Source: Humulus lupulus (taxonomy: Eukaryota; Streptophyta; Magnoliopsida; Rosales; Cannabaceae). From it: 64,000 bases of DNA. Location of the stretch: positions 116,254,903 through 116,318,902 of the forward strand of contig NC_084802.1 of the NCBI RefSeq assembly GCF_963169125.1, given 5' to 3'. How positions within the stretch are numbered: the stretch's first letter is position 1; every line of letters starts with the position of its first letter. Of this stretch, positions 21,398 to 33,050 are shown in pieces. The notes beneath the pieces are model-generated. The model was not told the DNA's origin. It saw only the letters and a program-made list of their open reading frames with translations, and searched no databases. Made by a program: the position numbers and the translations under genes.

Positions 21398-22700
21398 TCA
21401 TTGATAATATTTCTTTAAATGGATGGCGTTCCAAGTCCGCGGGACTGCCCCTCCATCAACCCGAGCTAACTTATAAGTTCCCTCCTTAATGACCTCGATG
21501 ACTTGATATGGTCCTTCCTAGTTTGGTCCCAAGACTCCATCTTTGGGGTCCTTACTGGCTAAGAAGACTCTTCTTAGGACCAGGTCGCCAACGCTGAAGG
21601 CGCGCTTTTTGACTTTGGAGTTGAAATAGCGAGTGATCTTTTGCTGATAATGGGCGAGCTGGAGTTGCGAATCCTCTCGCCTTTCATCAACTAGGTCAAG
21701 GGAATTACACAGGAGCTCGTGGTTGCGGTTCTGGTCGTAAGATTGGACCCTATGCGAAAGCACCTTAATTTCCACGGGGAGGACTGCCTCACTCCCAAAG
21801 GTCAGGGAAGAAGGAGTATGACCCGTAGGAGTCCGATGTGAGGTCCAGTATGCCCATAGGACCTGGGGGAGCTGTTCCGGCCAGACCCACTTCGCTTCAT
21901 CTAACCTCTTCTCGAGGCTCGCCTTTAGAGTTTTGTTGACAGCTTCGACCTGGCCATTAGCTTGAGGATAGGCCACGGAGGAGAAACTTTTCACAATTCC
22001 GTTCCTTTCACAAAATTCAGTGAACAAGTCGCTGTCGAACTGAGTGCCGTTATCGGAAACGATCTTCTTGGGCAGGCCGAATCGACAGATAATGCTTTTA
22101 ACCACGAAGTCAAGTACTTTTTTGGACGTTATCGTTGCCAAGGGTTCTACCTCAGCCCACTTCGTAAAGTAGTCGATTGCTACCACGGCGTAACGGACCC
22201 CGCCTTTTCCAGTGGGGAGGGCGCCAATCAAGTCTATCCCCCAAACGGCAAATGGCCATGGGGACGAGATCATCTTTAGCTCGACTGGAGGAGCTCGGGC
22301 AACTACGGCGAACTGTTGGCACTTGTCGCATTTCTTCACGTATGAAATCGAGTCCTTGGACAGAGTTGGCCAGTAGTACCCTTGCCTTAGGACTTTTGAG
22401 GCCAAGCTTTGCCCCCCGGTGTGGTCTCCGCAAAATCCCTCATGCACCTCCTGTAAGATGGCCTTTGCTTTGTCTGGAAGAACACATCGGAGGAGAGGTA
22501 GGGAGTGCCCACGTCGGTTTAGCATCCCGTCCACCATCGTATACCTTGGTGCTTGATACAGGACTCGTCGTGCATCATTACGCCCTTCAGGCAGCTTTCC
22601 CTCGACGAGATACTCAAGGATGGGGGTCATCCAGGTCGGCCTGGCATCGATCATCTCGACCTCCGTCTTGACATCTTCTATGCTTGGTTTTTCCAAGAAT
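21398..22700 (-). pseudogene. pol: Integrase of element II
   Basis: On the minus strand the frame contains MIDARPTWMTPILEYL and the zinc motif HEGFCGDHTGGQSL with KKCDKCQQFA. The core has WGIDLIGALP, SDNGTQFDSDLFTEFC and ANGQVEAVNKTLK, so all D, D and E residues are present. The C-terminal region reads FSVGDLVLRRVFLASKDPKDG. A TGG-to-TAG change at about 21518-21520 (GPN-stop-EGPYQV) is the only interruption. The frame then runs through AVPRTWNAIHLKKYYQ to the stop at 21398-21400. It is better preserved than element I's integrase (four stops). It would integrate the DNA copy but lacks its last 40 residues unless the stop is read through. Confidence 0.92.
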
Positions 22701-23125
22701 TCTATTGGTACTAACCCCAAGGTCTCCATTTCCCCAGAGGTGGTGAGCTTGGCAAGAGCATCTGCGTTAGCATTCTGCTCCTGAGGTATCTGTTCGATCG
22801 AGCCTCACTCAAACGCGGATAGCTCAGCTTTTACCTTTTCCAGATAGGCGGCCATCTTGGGTCCCCGTGCTTGATATTCTCCCAGAACCCGGTTTACCAC
22901 GAGCTGGGAGTCACTGAAGCACTGGACGGAGCTCACCTTCAACTCCTAGGCTACCCTCAGCTCGGCCAGCAAAGCTTCATATTCGGACTCGTTGTTGGAG
23001 GCTTTGAATCCGAATCTCAGCGCCGAGTGGAATCTATGTCCCTCGGGGGATATCAAAATGATTCCAGCTTCGAAGCCGTTCTCGTTGGACGAACCATCTA
23101 CAAAGATCCTCCACGAAGCCTGGGG
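22701..23125 (-). pseudogene. pol: Second, archaeal-type RNase H of element II
   Basis: SWRIFVDGSSNENGFEAG, NNESEYEALLAELRVA and CFSDSQLVVNRVLGEY are followed by QEQNANADALAKLTTS. The expected acidic residues are visible. TAG codons occur after AELRVA (22946-22948) and after ELSAFE (near 22805), both where element I has a sense codon. Each is a single-base change of the kind produced by cytosine deamination in methylated plant repeats. Confidence 0.88.
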
Positions 23126-24600
23126 TGAGCTGATTTGGGGTAAGTCTTCTGCGGGATCCTCCTGGAATCCCGTGCACTCTGCCATAAAATCGGCCAGGGC
23201 CTGACTTTTTATAGCAGTTCGGGGAGTGTAAAAAATCTCGAACTGACTGAGTTCGATTGCCCATTTCAACAAACGTCCCGATGCTTCAGGATTTTGCAAA
23301 ACCTGCCTTAAAGGTTGATCGGTCATGACGTGTATCGAGTGGGACTGGAAGTACGGCCTGAGCTTTCGCGAAGCCGTGATAAGGCAGAACGCCAATTTCT
23401 CCATCAGCGGGTATCGGGATTCAGCCCCGAGAAGTCTCTTGCTGTTGTAGTAGACTGGCTTCTGAACTCGTTCCTCTTCTCGTACCAATACGGCACTAGC
23501 TATGTCCTCGGTGACAGCTAGGTAGAGAATAAGAGGCTCTCCTGCCTTGGGTTTGGATAGTACGGGCGGCTCGGCCAGATGTGCCTTCAGGTCGAGGAAT
23601 GCGCTTTCGCACTCTACTGTCCATTCAAACTTCTTGTTTCCTCGGAGCAGGTTGTAGAATGGCAAACACTTATCGGTGGACTTGGAAATAAACCAGTTGA
23701 AGGCCACCACTCTTCCTGTCAGGCCTTGGACATCTTTTCGCGACCTGGGCGAAGGAAGCTCGAGCAGTGATCTGATCTTGTCGGGGTTTGCCTCGATTCC
23801 TCGTGTGGTGACTATGAACCCCAGGAATTTCCTCGACGCGACTCCAAAAGTGCACTTTTGTGGATTGAGCCTCATGCCATATTCCCGTAGTATCTTAAAA
23901 CATTCTTTTAGGTCGGAAACATGGTTCTCGGCAATCTTTGACTGGACTAGCATGTCATCAACGTATACTTCCATGTTTTTTCCGATTTGTTCTGCGAACA
24001 TTCTGTTTACTAACCTTTGGTAGGTAGCTCCGGCGTTCTTCAGACCGAACGGCATGACCTTGTAACAATAAACGTTAGTCGGGGTCATGAAGCTGGTGTG
24101 TTCCTGGTCCGCCGGATTCATCACGATCTGATTGTAGCCTGAGTACGCGTCCATAAAGGACATGAGCTCGTGCCCTGCCGTGGCATCCACCAACTGATCA
24201 ATCCTGGGCAATGGAAAGCAATCCTTGGGGCAGGCTTTATTCAGGTCGGAGAAGTCGATGCAGGTCCGCCATTTCCCGTTAGGCTTTGGAACTAGCACGG
24301 GGTTGGCGACCCATTTGGAAACTTGGCTTCACGGATAAAGCCGCATTTCTTGAGCCGGGTCACCTCTTCCTTCAAGGCTTCAGCTCGAGCTGTTCCTAGG
24401 CGTCTTTGCTTCTGGGACTTGGCAGGAATGCTTTTATCCAGATGAAGTGTATGCATGATGACACTCGGGCTGATTCCCACCATGTCCTCATGGGACCATG
24501 CAAACACATCCAGGTTATGCCGCAGAAACTTCGTCAGCTCCGCCTTCCTCTTGCTACAGAGGATTTTTCCGAGTTTGACCATCCTTGATGGATTCTGTGG
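23126..24600 (-). pseudogene. pol: Reverse transcriptase and Ty3 RNase H of element II
   Basis: Reading leftward, FLRHNLDVFAWSHEDMVG and FIREAKFPNG lead, after one frameshift near 24295, into VLVPKPNGKWRTCIDFSDLN. The catalytic VYVDDMLV has its Tyr-Val-Asp-Asp codons at 23966-23955. KCTFGVASRKFLGFIVTTRG closes the polymerase. The RNase H follows with YLAVTEDIASAVLVREE, YPLMEKLAFCLITASRKLRPYF and HVMTDQPLRQVLQ, ending ALADFMAECTGF. From 24298 to 22949 the frame is open for 450 codons, the longest intact coding stretch in the window. The catalytic residues appear intact. Confidence 0.93.
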
Positions 24601-25362
24601 ATCAATGCTTGCTTCCTCAAGCTCCTCAATCGCCTGGAGCTCGGATCTGTCCTCGCCTATTCGGGGGTCAATGTCCTCACTAAAGACGACATTTTCCCCT
24701 CCGGCACTTTGAGGTTTTTCAATCTCAGGATCAGCTAAGGGTTCCTGAGGTTCCTCTTCACCGTCTTGAATGGCCATTGCTAGCTGCCCGGATTTAGACT
24801 TTCCCTTCAAAGAAATGTTGTAGCATTCCCTCGCAGCGAGCGGATCGCCATGGACAGTGCAGATTCCCGTGGAGGTAGGGAATTTCATCGCGAGGTGGCG
24901 AATGGAAGTGATGGCCTCAAAGGCCATGAGCATCGGTCGTCCCAAAATGGCGTTGTAGGTAGCGGAGCAGTCAATGACCACGAACTCGAGAAGTTTGGAG
25001 ACTGTCCGAGATCCTTCTCCTAGGGTGATCACTAGCTCGATCGTCCCTATTGCTGTTGATCCTTCTCCCGAAAAACCAAACAACATCATGGAGGTCGCCT
25101 TTAGCTCGGCGACGGTCAAACCCATCTTTTCTAAGGTGGACCGGAATAGGAGGTTCATCGAGCTCCCGTTGTCGATCAGCACCCTCCTCACCCTCCGATT
25201 AGCCAGCTGAACTGTCATGACCAGAGGGTCATTGTGAGGGAACTGGACATGGCCCGCATCTTCCTCCGTAAAAATGATTGGTTTCCTCTCCAATCGTTGC
25301 TGCTTTAACTGACGCTGCTCCGGGACGAACTCTACTCCGTAATGAGTCTTTAGTTCGTTCAC
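24601..25362 (-). pseudogene. pol: Protease region of element II
   Basis: MNELKTHYGVEFVPEQ opens a frame containing LERKPIIFTEEDAGHVQF. The active site is VLIDNGSSMNLLFRSTLEK and the second element is VVIDCSATYNAILGRP. A linker with ARECYNISLKGKS and ELQAIEELEEASIDP connects to the reverse transcriptase in the same frame, to 24292. The overlap with the gag frame (25229-25362) suggests gag and pol were in different frames, or that a frameshift occurred late in gag. The protein would cleave the polyprotein. Confidence 0.9.
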
Positions 25363-27732
25363 ATATCTCTTCTAGGCGCCTCTGCTCGTGCCGGCCATAT
25401 GCGGACCTCCAGAGATGGTGGATATCTCTCCTCCAACCATGGAAAGGGGGACGTCCTGATCTACCCGCGGCCCGGGTTGACTGGCCGGGACTTCTGGAGC
25501 AGTTCAGCCTGCTGGAACCCTGTTCCGACTGTTCCATGAATATTGAGCCAAGGGGCCGGCTCTGATGAGAGTCTCGATCTTTTAAATGCCTACAATCGTC
25601 GGTATTGTGGCCAACATCGTTATGAAAACGACAAAACTTAGAGGTGTCTCTCTTCCCCTTGTGGTATTTTAATGGCTCCGGCCTCTTCCAGGGGACTCGA
25701 GTAGAGTTAGCTAGGAAGATATTCTCCCTAGACTGGGTGAGCTCTGTATAAGTCGCGAAGACGGGCTTAACTTTGTCTACGGACTTATTCTTCTTTTGGC
25801 CGTGCTGACTGTTTTCGCCATTTCCCTTTCTTTTGCCTCCACCGGGCTGGTTGTTCTGTGTGACATTTTGGGTCGCTGCCACGACCTCCGTCCCTACTCC
25901 AGCGAGCTGTTCGGGGACCTGGCTGGTTCCCACAACTGAGGCTTCAGCCTCCTCCAAGTTAATCCATTCTTGGGCCCTGTTAAGGAATTCGTTAACCGAG
26001 CTGACTCCCTTCCTTTGTATATCCTTCTAGAGATCTCCTCCAACGAGGATTCCAGTTCTCATGGCCATGAGCTTGGAGCCATCATCCGCGTCTCTAGCTC
26101 GAGCAGCGACGTTCGCAAATCTGCTCAGGTAGGCCTTCAGAGTCTCACCGGGCTGCTGCCTCACATTAGCCAAGGAGTCGGCCTGAACATAGGCGGCCTG
26201 GGAGGCTCGGAATGCCCTTTTGAAGTCTGCTGAGAAAGTCTTCCAGGAGCTGATTGACTGTCTTTTACTTTGCTTGAACCACTACCTGGCAGGTCCAGTC
26301 AGTGTGGAAGGGAAGATTAAACATCTCAGCTCGGGGCCAATGTTATGGGCCATCATGAGGGTGTTGAACATCCCTAGATGGTCCGATGGGTCTCCGTCCC
26401 CATTGAACTTTGACAAGTGAGGCCTACGGAAACCAGATGGGTACGCCGTTGCTGCTATACTGGGGGCAAAGAGTTCCATCTCTTCCCATGAATCATATTC
26501 GTCTTTTTCTTTTTCTGACAAGAGCTTCCTCATCATCTCCTCCATCTGAGTCAGGTGCTCGAGGGTTTGGTCCTGATGTCCTTGGTTATTCCGGGGCTGT
26601 TCAACAGCACCGGATCCATTGTACATATTTGGTGGGTTATTGCCCCTCCTATCTTGAGATAGGTTATTTGGGACATTCCCTCCGTTACGTACTTCAGACA
26701 GAGCCCCCCCTGAGAGAGCATGGCCATCTCTTCCTGCTTGTTCCCCTCTATGAGAGTTGAGGCGATCTCGCAGGTCGCCTCCCTGCGTGGTTTGATGACT
26801 TTGTGCCGAACTCAAACGCTGACGCAGGTCTCCCCTAGAGAGATCACTCCGGCGACTGCCGGTCCAGTGGCTCCTGCTGGATAGGCTTGGAGTCCGTCTC
26901 TGGTGGTGAGGATCTGAGCTTTCCCTTGGCGCCCTGGTACGCCGGGAAGGTCTAGCTGATGGCGGGTTTCTCCTACTACTCCCATAGGCTGAGATATCTC
27001 GAACGGGCCGAGGAGGAGACGGATACCTGATTGGGGAAGGAGGATGCCTGATTGGAGAGGTGATCCTAGTTCCGTCAGGATGGATCAAGTTTGGTGGCGG
27101 CCTTTTGGCCTTGCCAACCTGCTGGTCCCTCGTCTGACGATCTGGACGAGGCGCAGGTCGGTTGTTGGGGACAGGCTGATGCTGCGAGCCCTCCCCGGAT
27201 CTCCTTCGGGAATTTCCTCGAGCTCCCCTGGGCGCTCTCGAGGATGGCTGGGAGCTAGCAGTTGACGTTCTAACCGAACGACTGTATTGCTATTGCCTGG
27301 CTTCAGAATTTCTTCGAAGCTTGCCTCTCGGTGATGTGATGAAGGAGTGGAATTGGCTGTCGGAAGTCTATCCGACCGGCTATGCCTGGACCGGTTACCC
27401 CGGCGAGACTTAGGAGCCTCGCCTTGCCTCTCTCCGACGTTAACGTCAGTTGTGAGAGGGGGTAGTCGGGCCAGCACATCCTTGATCTGCTGGTTAGCTA
27501 TTGCTAGCTGGCTCCTCAACTGAGCGTTCTCCATCTCCACCGTCGTGTAATAACACGGGTTTGAATTAGGTGGCCGGGGGGCCGAACTTCCGTTGTCATC
27601 TTGGCCCACCGGCTGCTTTCCTGGCCGCTGCTGGGCCTCCGGAACTTGTTCACCAGGGGCGGCAGTATGATGAGCCTCCCGCCCATAATGCTGTTCTGTC
27701 TCGTTACTGTGCCTAGATCGAGTAGTCACCAT
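25229..27732 (-). pseudogene. gag: gag of element II
   Basis: MVTTRSRHSNETEQ starts at 27732, about 36 bases after the PBS. An N-terminal coiled segment (VEMENAQLRSQLAIANQQ) is followed by an Arg/Ser/Pro-rich spacer with one frameshift near 27090. The capsid-like core reads RRPHLSKFNGDGDPSDHLGMF and CLIFPSTLTGPAR, then TAG at about 26282 (a Gln codon in element I). It continues with WFKQSKRQS and LKAYLSRFANVAARARDAD. A TAG near 26030 and the zinc knuckle CRFHNDVGHNTDDC follow. After the knuckle the frame reads Arg/Ser-rich sequence that looks shifted relative to element I. Gag assembles the particle. Interruptions are few. Confidence 0.88.
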
Positions 27733-27767
27733 AGTTGGATGTTTTCAACTGCACTAATCGAACTTTG

Positions 27768-27787
27768 CTCTCAATGAAAGCACCAAA
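27768..27787 (-). promoter_or_regulatory. Primer binding site of element II
   Basis: The minus strand reads TTTGGTGCTTTCATTGAGAG, one base from the 5' LTR. It differs from element I's PBS at a single position. Confidence 0.8.
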
Positions 27788-27788
27788 C

Positions 27789-28522
27789 TGTTGACGCGGT
27801 TCTTCGCCAACAAGTAATTTAAGAAAAGAAGAGAAAGGGATTAGTGCTAATAATGAACCGAAACAGATATGTGATCTTGGAAAATGAAATGGTGACTCAA
27901 GACACGGTTTTTAAGTGGTTCAAAGGTTAAAATCCTTCTACTCCACTAGTCAATATTATTGCTCTATTCTGGGTATATGATTACAGGATATTTCTTACAA
28001 GAGATAATCCAACCCTTATTTATTCCCAGGGTCTCCATATTTATAGGAGAAGGCATCTGGGAGTTGGGAAGAAGGTCATCCTGTGACCTTCTTACCTATC
28101 GTATCAACTCTGTGACATTCATGATTAATTCCTAAACCTAACACATGAGTGTGGTCAAATCAATAGGTAAGGAGATAATAGGTCGCACGGCCCAACCCAG
28201 TCGTGGGTGTCTGAATACGCACGTTCCTGCTGTGTGTCCGAGAAGTCAGGGGCATATCAGACACGTGATGTCTGATATATGCACGTTTACCTTGCGTGTG
28301 TTGACTTTACAAAGGGGTCGTAGCCTCCATATCCAGCTCGTGGTACGACCTTCAAAGTCCGGACTCAAGTCTTAGTCAATCTTGGCGAACCCTTGGGTTG
28401 CCTCGAGCTAAGGAGGTATGACCTTATGACGGAAGCTCCGGTCTTGGGGATGTCCACAAGATAATCATGATTAGACCGCAGCTCAGCTCGCTAATCAGCC
28501 CGTGGGAAAATCAGGGCGTACA
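27789..28522 (-). repeat. 5' LTR of element II (734 bp)
   Basis: It is the same length as the 3' LTR at 15904-16637 and differs at about 21 positions. A minus-strand CTATAAATATGG (about 28034-28045) is the likely TATA box for genomic RNA. Confidence 0.95.
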
Positions 28523-28527
28523 CTATA

Positions 28528-29690
28528 TATTAAAAGGTCTCAAAAATCCATATAAAAAACTTTTAAACAAAATATGTACACACACTAAAAATAATTACAT
28601 TTAAACTTTAAGTTTTGTAGTGAACCAAAAGAGTTTAAACATAATTAAAATTAACATTCGTAAAGTAGAGACTTCCTAGAGGTCGGGCCACATGTACATC
28701 TTTGCTAACAGACCTCGGGGCTCACTATCTCAGCTTATCTTTGCCTTCACCTACAAATATGAACAACTAGGTAAGTGGTAACGCTTAGTAAAGTCAAACT
28801 GACAGCATATAGCAAAATAAAAACAATAGGGACCAATGACCAACTCATTGTCCGCACAGCAGATATCTTACAACACTTAGGGACCCAGATCAATCCGGCC
28901 CTAAACAAACAACTCAAGAATGCCTAAGCGTCCTGGTGGTGTAACAAATTCCATAAGCAGAAAAGGTGAACATAAAACTCTTTAGAAATCCATACCAGAG
29001 AAAAAACAAAATAAGAACTCTAATAATATGCTAACCTTAGATGTCAACTCGGGAGTTGCTAAAGGTATCCCCTAGTAGATCTTTCAAACCACAGTGAAGA
29101 CTCAAGTCTTCGCACTGGTATTCTAATCATAAATCCCTCTCGAGGGTAACCAATGGTTGCCTAGGGCATTCATACTAACACACGGGGTAGGTGAATTCAC
29201 ACCGGCTCATCGAGACTCCTAAGTTTTACTGGAATACTTACCTCCTGACCAAATTTCATGGTGGCTAATCAGACCAATAAATAACATCTCACAATGGAGC
29301 ATAAGAACATCTAGGATCGTTTAGACTCCTAAGTTTTACTAGTGTGCTTATCCCCTGGACAATTCTCACGGTCACATACTGGACTAAAATAACATATCAC
29401 AATGGAGCATAAGCACCCCTAGGATTGTACAGAATGCTAAGTCTTACTAGTATACATATCTCCTAGGAAAAGTGCACAGGTGAGACCCAGATCACAAATA
29501 TTTCACGTGGAGCATAAGCACCCCTAGTCACTGTCTCTAAATGAGCCCTCTTTCACTAGCGTATAAGTTCTGCTTCGAGCAAGGAATACACAAGTTCATT
29601 CTTGTTGAAGACATGTAAGTCATAGAATGACTTATAGGTTGTCCTTTTTTGCGTACGGGAAATCCTCCCAGGAACCATCCCATCTTTTAG
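28528..29690 (-). repeat. 3' part of a chromovirus-like Ty3 LTR (reversed)
   Basis: The reverse complement aligns with the end of the LTR at 34960-35280. Shared words are CTTACCTAGTTGTT, ATGTACATGTGGCCCGACC and TTAAAAGTTTTTTATATGGATTT. About 60 bp of the expected LTR end are missing at the left edge, where element II inserted. The right edge near 29690 is approximate. It is oriented opposite to the LTR start at 15239. Confidence 0.7.
29180..29530 (-). repeat. Degenerate tandem repeat, ~107-bp unit, about three copies
   Basis: The word ACAATGGAGCATAAG recurs at 29290 and 29399, and as CACGTGGAGCATAAG near 29504. Between them lies TCCTAAGTTTTACTAGTGTGCTTATC with variations. The array lies inside the reversed LTR fragment, at a place comparable to the arrays in the 30854-35335 LTR. 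Confidence 0.8.
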
Positions 29691-30853
29691 CCATTACTGT
29701 AACTAGCATACAATATAGATAAGATCGAATGTAATTGGTTACATCGGAAAAGAACTAATATTGATCATTGATAGATAAATAAGTATCGTTGTTATCGAAT
29801 CTAATCAATGTCACAACGTTGACTATAGGTTAAGTCGATCTTAATTCTGAGTGATAATATTATTCTAATTATTTTATTTAAATCTTTTGACTTGTTCATT
29901 AACAGCATACCCTATGGTCTAGTGCATAGTTAGATCTTAGAGATTTAGTAGTGTACTTGAGTACAAGATCGAAAGGAATGCCATTTTTCTTTCTCCCATG
30001 CTTTCCGTAGGTCAACAACCAACCACAACTCACTATAATTCTTCACTACTCCTACCGGCTTTACGGAGTTAAGCTGTCTGGAGTAAATCATTTTTAATAA
30101 AGAGTTTTGACAAATCTTAGTCGATGGTTTTTCTCCACTAACCACAAGGATATAGGGACTCTATATTTGGGAGAATTATTCATAGATATGAAATCTATAA
30201 GTTCTGTATGAGAAGTGAAAAGATGATTTTCTTAATTGCTTTGTTCAAAAGGTTAAATGATTGAGATCTCATTTCTATGATTAAGTTCACAGAAATATCA
30301 TTTGTAAGGAGCTTAGTAGGAGTTAAGGATAAAATATTGATGAGGGGTAAAACGGTAATTTGCACCCAGCTCATTAGTAAGTCATCGATAGAGGATTGAC
30401 TGGATGTAATGGTTATAATAATTGATAACGTATTTATGGTTTGAAAAATACGTTCTATGAATTCAAGAGTTCAATTGCGAGTCTATATAGTGGAGTCACG
30501 AGGAATTAATAAGACAATGAAATTATTCGTCAATAAATTCACAGTAGCTTATTGGAGTTTGATTTCATGGATCCATGGTCCCCGCATCACCATTGAGTAA
30601 ATCATCAAGAATGTCTCAATTAATTGATTTAGTCATCAACTAGGATATTTAAAGTTGACTAGGTCAATTTTGGAAAAGTTTACAGGGATATGAGATTTAG
30701 AGAATAAGAGAGAATCTTTGGGAAAATTTATTAATATCGATAAATTGTTGTCAATATAATAAATAATATTAAATCAAGTTTCAAATTATAATTAGTTAAT
30801 TTGAATAACTATTGAATTAATTAATTAATTAAAAGATAAATAAATAAAAAGGT
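29690..30853 (+). repeat. Partial + strand copia LTR related to element F's LTR
   Basis: Matches to the reverse complement of 36200-37100 include GACTTGTTC..TAGC.TACCCTA.GG, GAAGTGAAA.GATGATTT.CTT and CAAGAGT.CAAT. Others are TTATTGGAG.TTGATTTCAT and AAGTTGACTAGGTCAATTTTGGA. It is an older, diverged copy in the opposite orientation. It is cut at 30853 by the start of the 4.5-kb Ty3 LTR. Its left edge is approximate. Confidence 0.7.
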
Positions 30854-32481
30854 TGTGACGTCCCATGTTTTGAACACATGTTAGTAGCCGGTTGGAGCCA
30901 GTGAAGAATTATGTGGAATGTTATTTTGATAAATGATATTATATTAATTTGTGATCATTTGTGAATTTTTATAGCTATTGTGATGATCCGGTAAAGGATC
31001 TAGTTTTATGCAAAGAAAGATTGGTCTCAGACCAAGGAGGAAACCCTAACGGGAGAAAAATCTCGGATTAAATAAAATAGGAAATACTATGGGAAAAAAT
31101 ATTAATTTTTTTTGGCAATTGGGAATTTATTTTTCAGCCAATAAATTTTAAGAGAATTGATTGAGGTTTGAATTCCAATCAACCGGGCTTATGAATGGAA
31201 ATTTCTTGCTCGGGCCTTTAAGGGAATTTTGCTCAATATGTGATAAATTGACAAAATTATTGGATATTGTAACAAATTTTATTTTTGGTCACAAATTAAT
31301 TTATTTGATTATGCTTGGAGATTTAAGAACTATAGGTTAAAAGTTAAGGGAAATTGAGAGCACAAAATTACCAAAGGGCCCCTAAGTTCCTTATCAATTG
31401 AGGTGAAATGAGAAAGGGCATAAGAGTCATTTCCAAAGGAGGAGAGAGAGAGAGAGGGGTGGGCGACAAGGCTAGGTCCTAGGCCTCTCAAGAGCTAGGA
31501 CACATACCACAAAAAGAATAGGAATGGTCTTACCCCACTTACAAGTTAAGGAAAAATAATCATCTTCCTCAGAAATATTTGTTTTCTCTCAAAATCCTTT
31601 CCTCTCTTCCATTTTCTCTCTAACCCGAAACCCCATTAAACCATATCCTCCATTTCTGCAACCAATTCCCTCCATAGCTAACAACACTCACCCCCTCCAT
31701 TGGAGAAAGAAGAAGCTCAAAGAGGAATTTCTATTTGGAGTAAGTGACAAACCTTGTACATCTTTTCTTCTCTTTCCCTTCAAAACCAAAACCCTAGGGT
31801 TTTATTGTGGATGTATGTTATCTAATAGCCATGCATGGAATTGATCTTGTGTTCTAGGTTACAAGAAAGCTTGTACTAGTTTGATCTCAAAGATTGAGCA
31901 CTTTTGTGATCAAATAAAGCAAGGTGAGAGTTTTCTTGTAAGTTTGAATGTTCTTGTCCCTCATCCAAGTTCTTCCTACCCTAATGCATTCTTAAAAATC
32001 TTCATGTGGGACTTTGGGGCTCATTTTTGAAAGTGTAAAGCACAAAGGGAAGTTTTGAGGAGCCAAGGAATATATCTCCAAGCTAGTGCTTCAAAAGGTA
32101 TAATCTATGGTTGCCTTCCTTAAGTTTTATGGTGATTCTTGTATATCTGGTTGTATATGGTAATTCAATGGTATTTGAGCTTATTTCTATTCTTATAATT
32201 GACGTTGTGTAATATGATGAATTCCATGCATGCATGTGGCTAGGGTTTATGCTAGAAAAGCTTGTTGTGGTTAAGTGTGAATAAAAATGCATGTTGCCAA
32301 AATTTGTGGTCTTGCCTCCAACAGATCTAATCGCACTCCACTCCTTCTGTTTGTGAAAAATAAATTTTGTAGTTGCATAGTTATTTGGGAGTACTTGAGG
32401 TTAGGCTTCAAAAAATCGTAGAAAAGGTATTTTAAAACCCAAGTCATGCACTTTTTGGCATTGTTATGTAAATCTAGAAAA

Positions 32482-33050
32482 TTTCTGGGCAGCATGCACT
32501 TCCCAGACTATTTTGACTTTTAAATGGGTTTTCCTAATCTAAAAGCTATGAAATTTGGTAGGATACTATATTAGACATGTATAAGTATCACTGTAAAATT
32601 GTAGAAGAAATTGTATTATGGTTTAAGAGAAACAAATTTTAAAGTTTTGCCCTAAAATCTGGAAACAAAACTTCTGGGCAGTAAGCACTGCCCAAATTTC
32701 TTCACCTGTTTGAAAGTCTTTTATTACTTCAAAAATTATGAAATTTTTAAAGACAATAATCTAGACATGTATAAAGATCCCTGTAAAATTTCAGAAAGAA
32801 CAGAGCTATAGTGTAAGAGATATAAATCTTCAAAACTACCTTAAAATCTGCGAAAAACTTCTGGGCAGCAGGCACTGCAAAGATTTCTTTAAATATTTGA
32901 ATGGGATTTTCCAACCCAAAAATTATGATACTTTGAAGAGAATTAGTTAAGACGTGTGTAAGGACCCCTGAAAAATTATAGAAAAAAATGTGTCGTGGTT
33001 TAATCGAAATGATTTTTCTAAATTTGCCCTAAAAACTGAAAAAGTTGTAA
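32482..33050 (+). repeat. Tandem repeat, ~188-bp unit, three copies, inside the long LTR
   Basis: CTTCTGGGCAGCA.GCACT recurs at 32482 (as TTTCTGGGCAG), 32671 and 32858. Each copy continues with a Phe-codon-like T-rich run, AAAATTATGAAATTTT-type sequence, AGACATGTATAA and ACC(C/A)CTGTAAAATT. Copies are clearly diverged from each other (roughly 75-80% by eye). Confidence 0.85.

Larger units (their letters stand above)
15904..28522 (-). mobile_element. Element II: complete Ty3/gypsy Tat-lineage LTR retrotransposon
   Basis: Two 734-bp LTRs (15904-16637 and 27789-28522) are flanked by perfect CTATA duplications (15899-15903 and 28523-28527). On the minus strand the order is LTR, PBS, gag, protease, reverse transcriptase, two RNase H domains, integrase, a ~120-bp tandem array, an antisense spliced gene, polypurine tract, LTR. 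This matches element I feature for feature, and the proteins are clearly from the same family. About 21 LTR differences by eye suggest a younger insertion than element I. The catalytic motifs of reverse transcriptase and integrase are intact, but several frameshifts and TAG codons interrupt gag-pol. Confidence 0.95.

Noticed and set aside
22177..22671. 164-codon + strand frame
   Set aside because: It lies opposite to the well-supported integrase frame of element II and has no recognisable domain.
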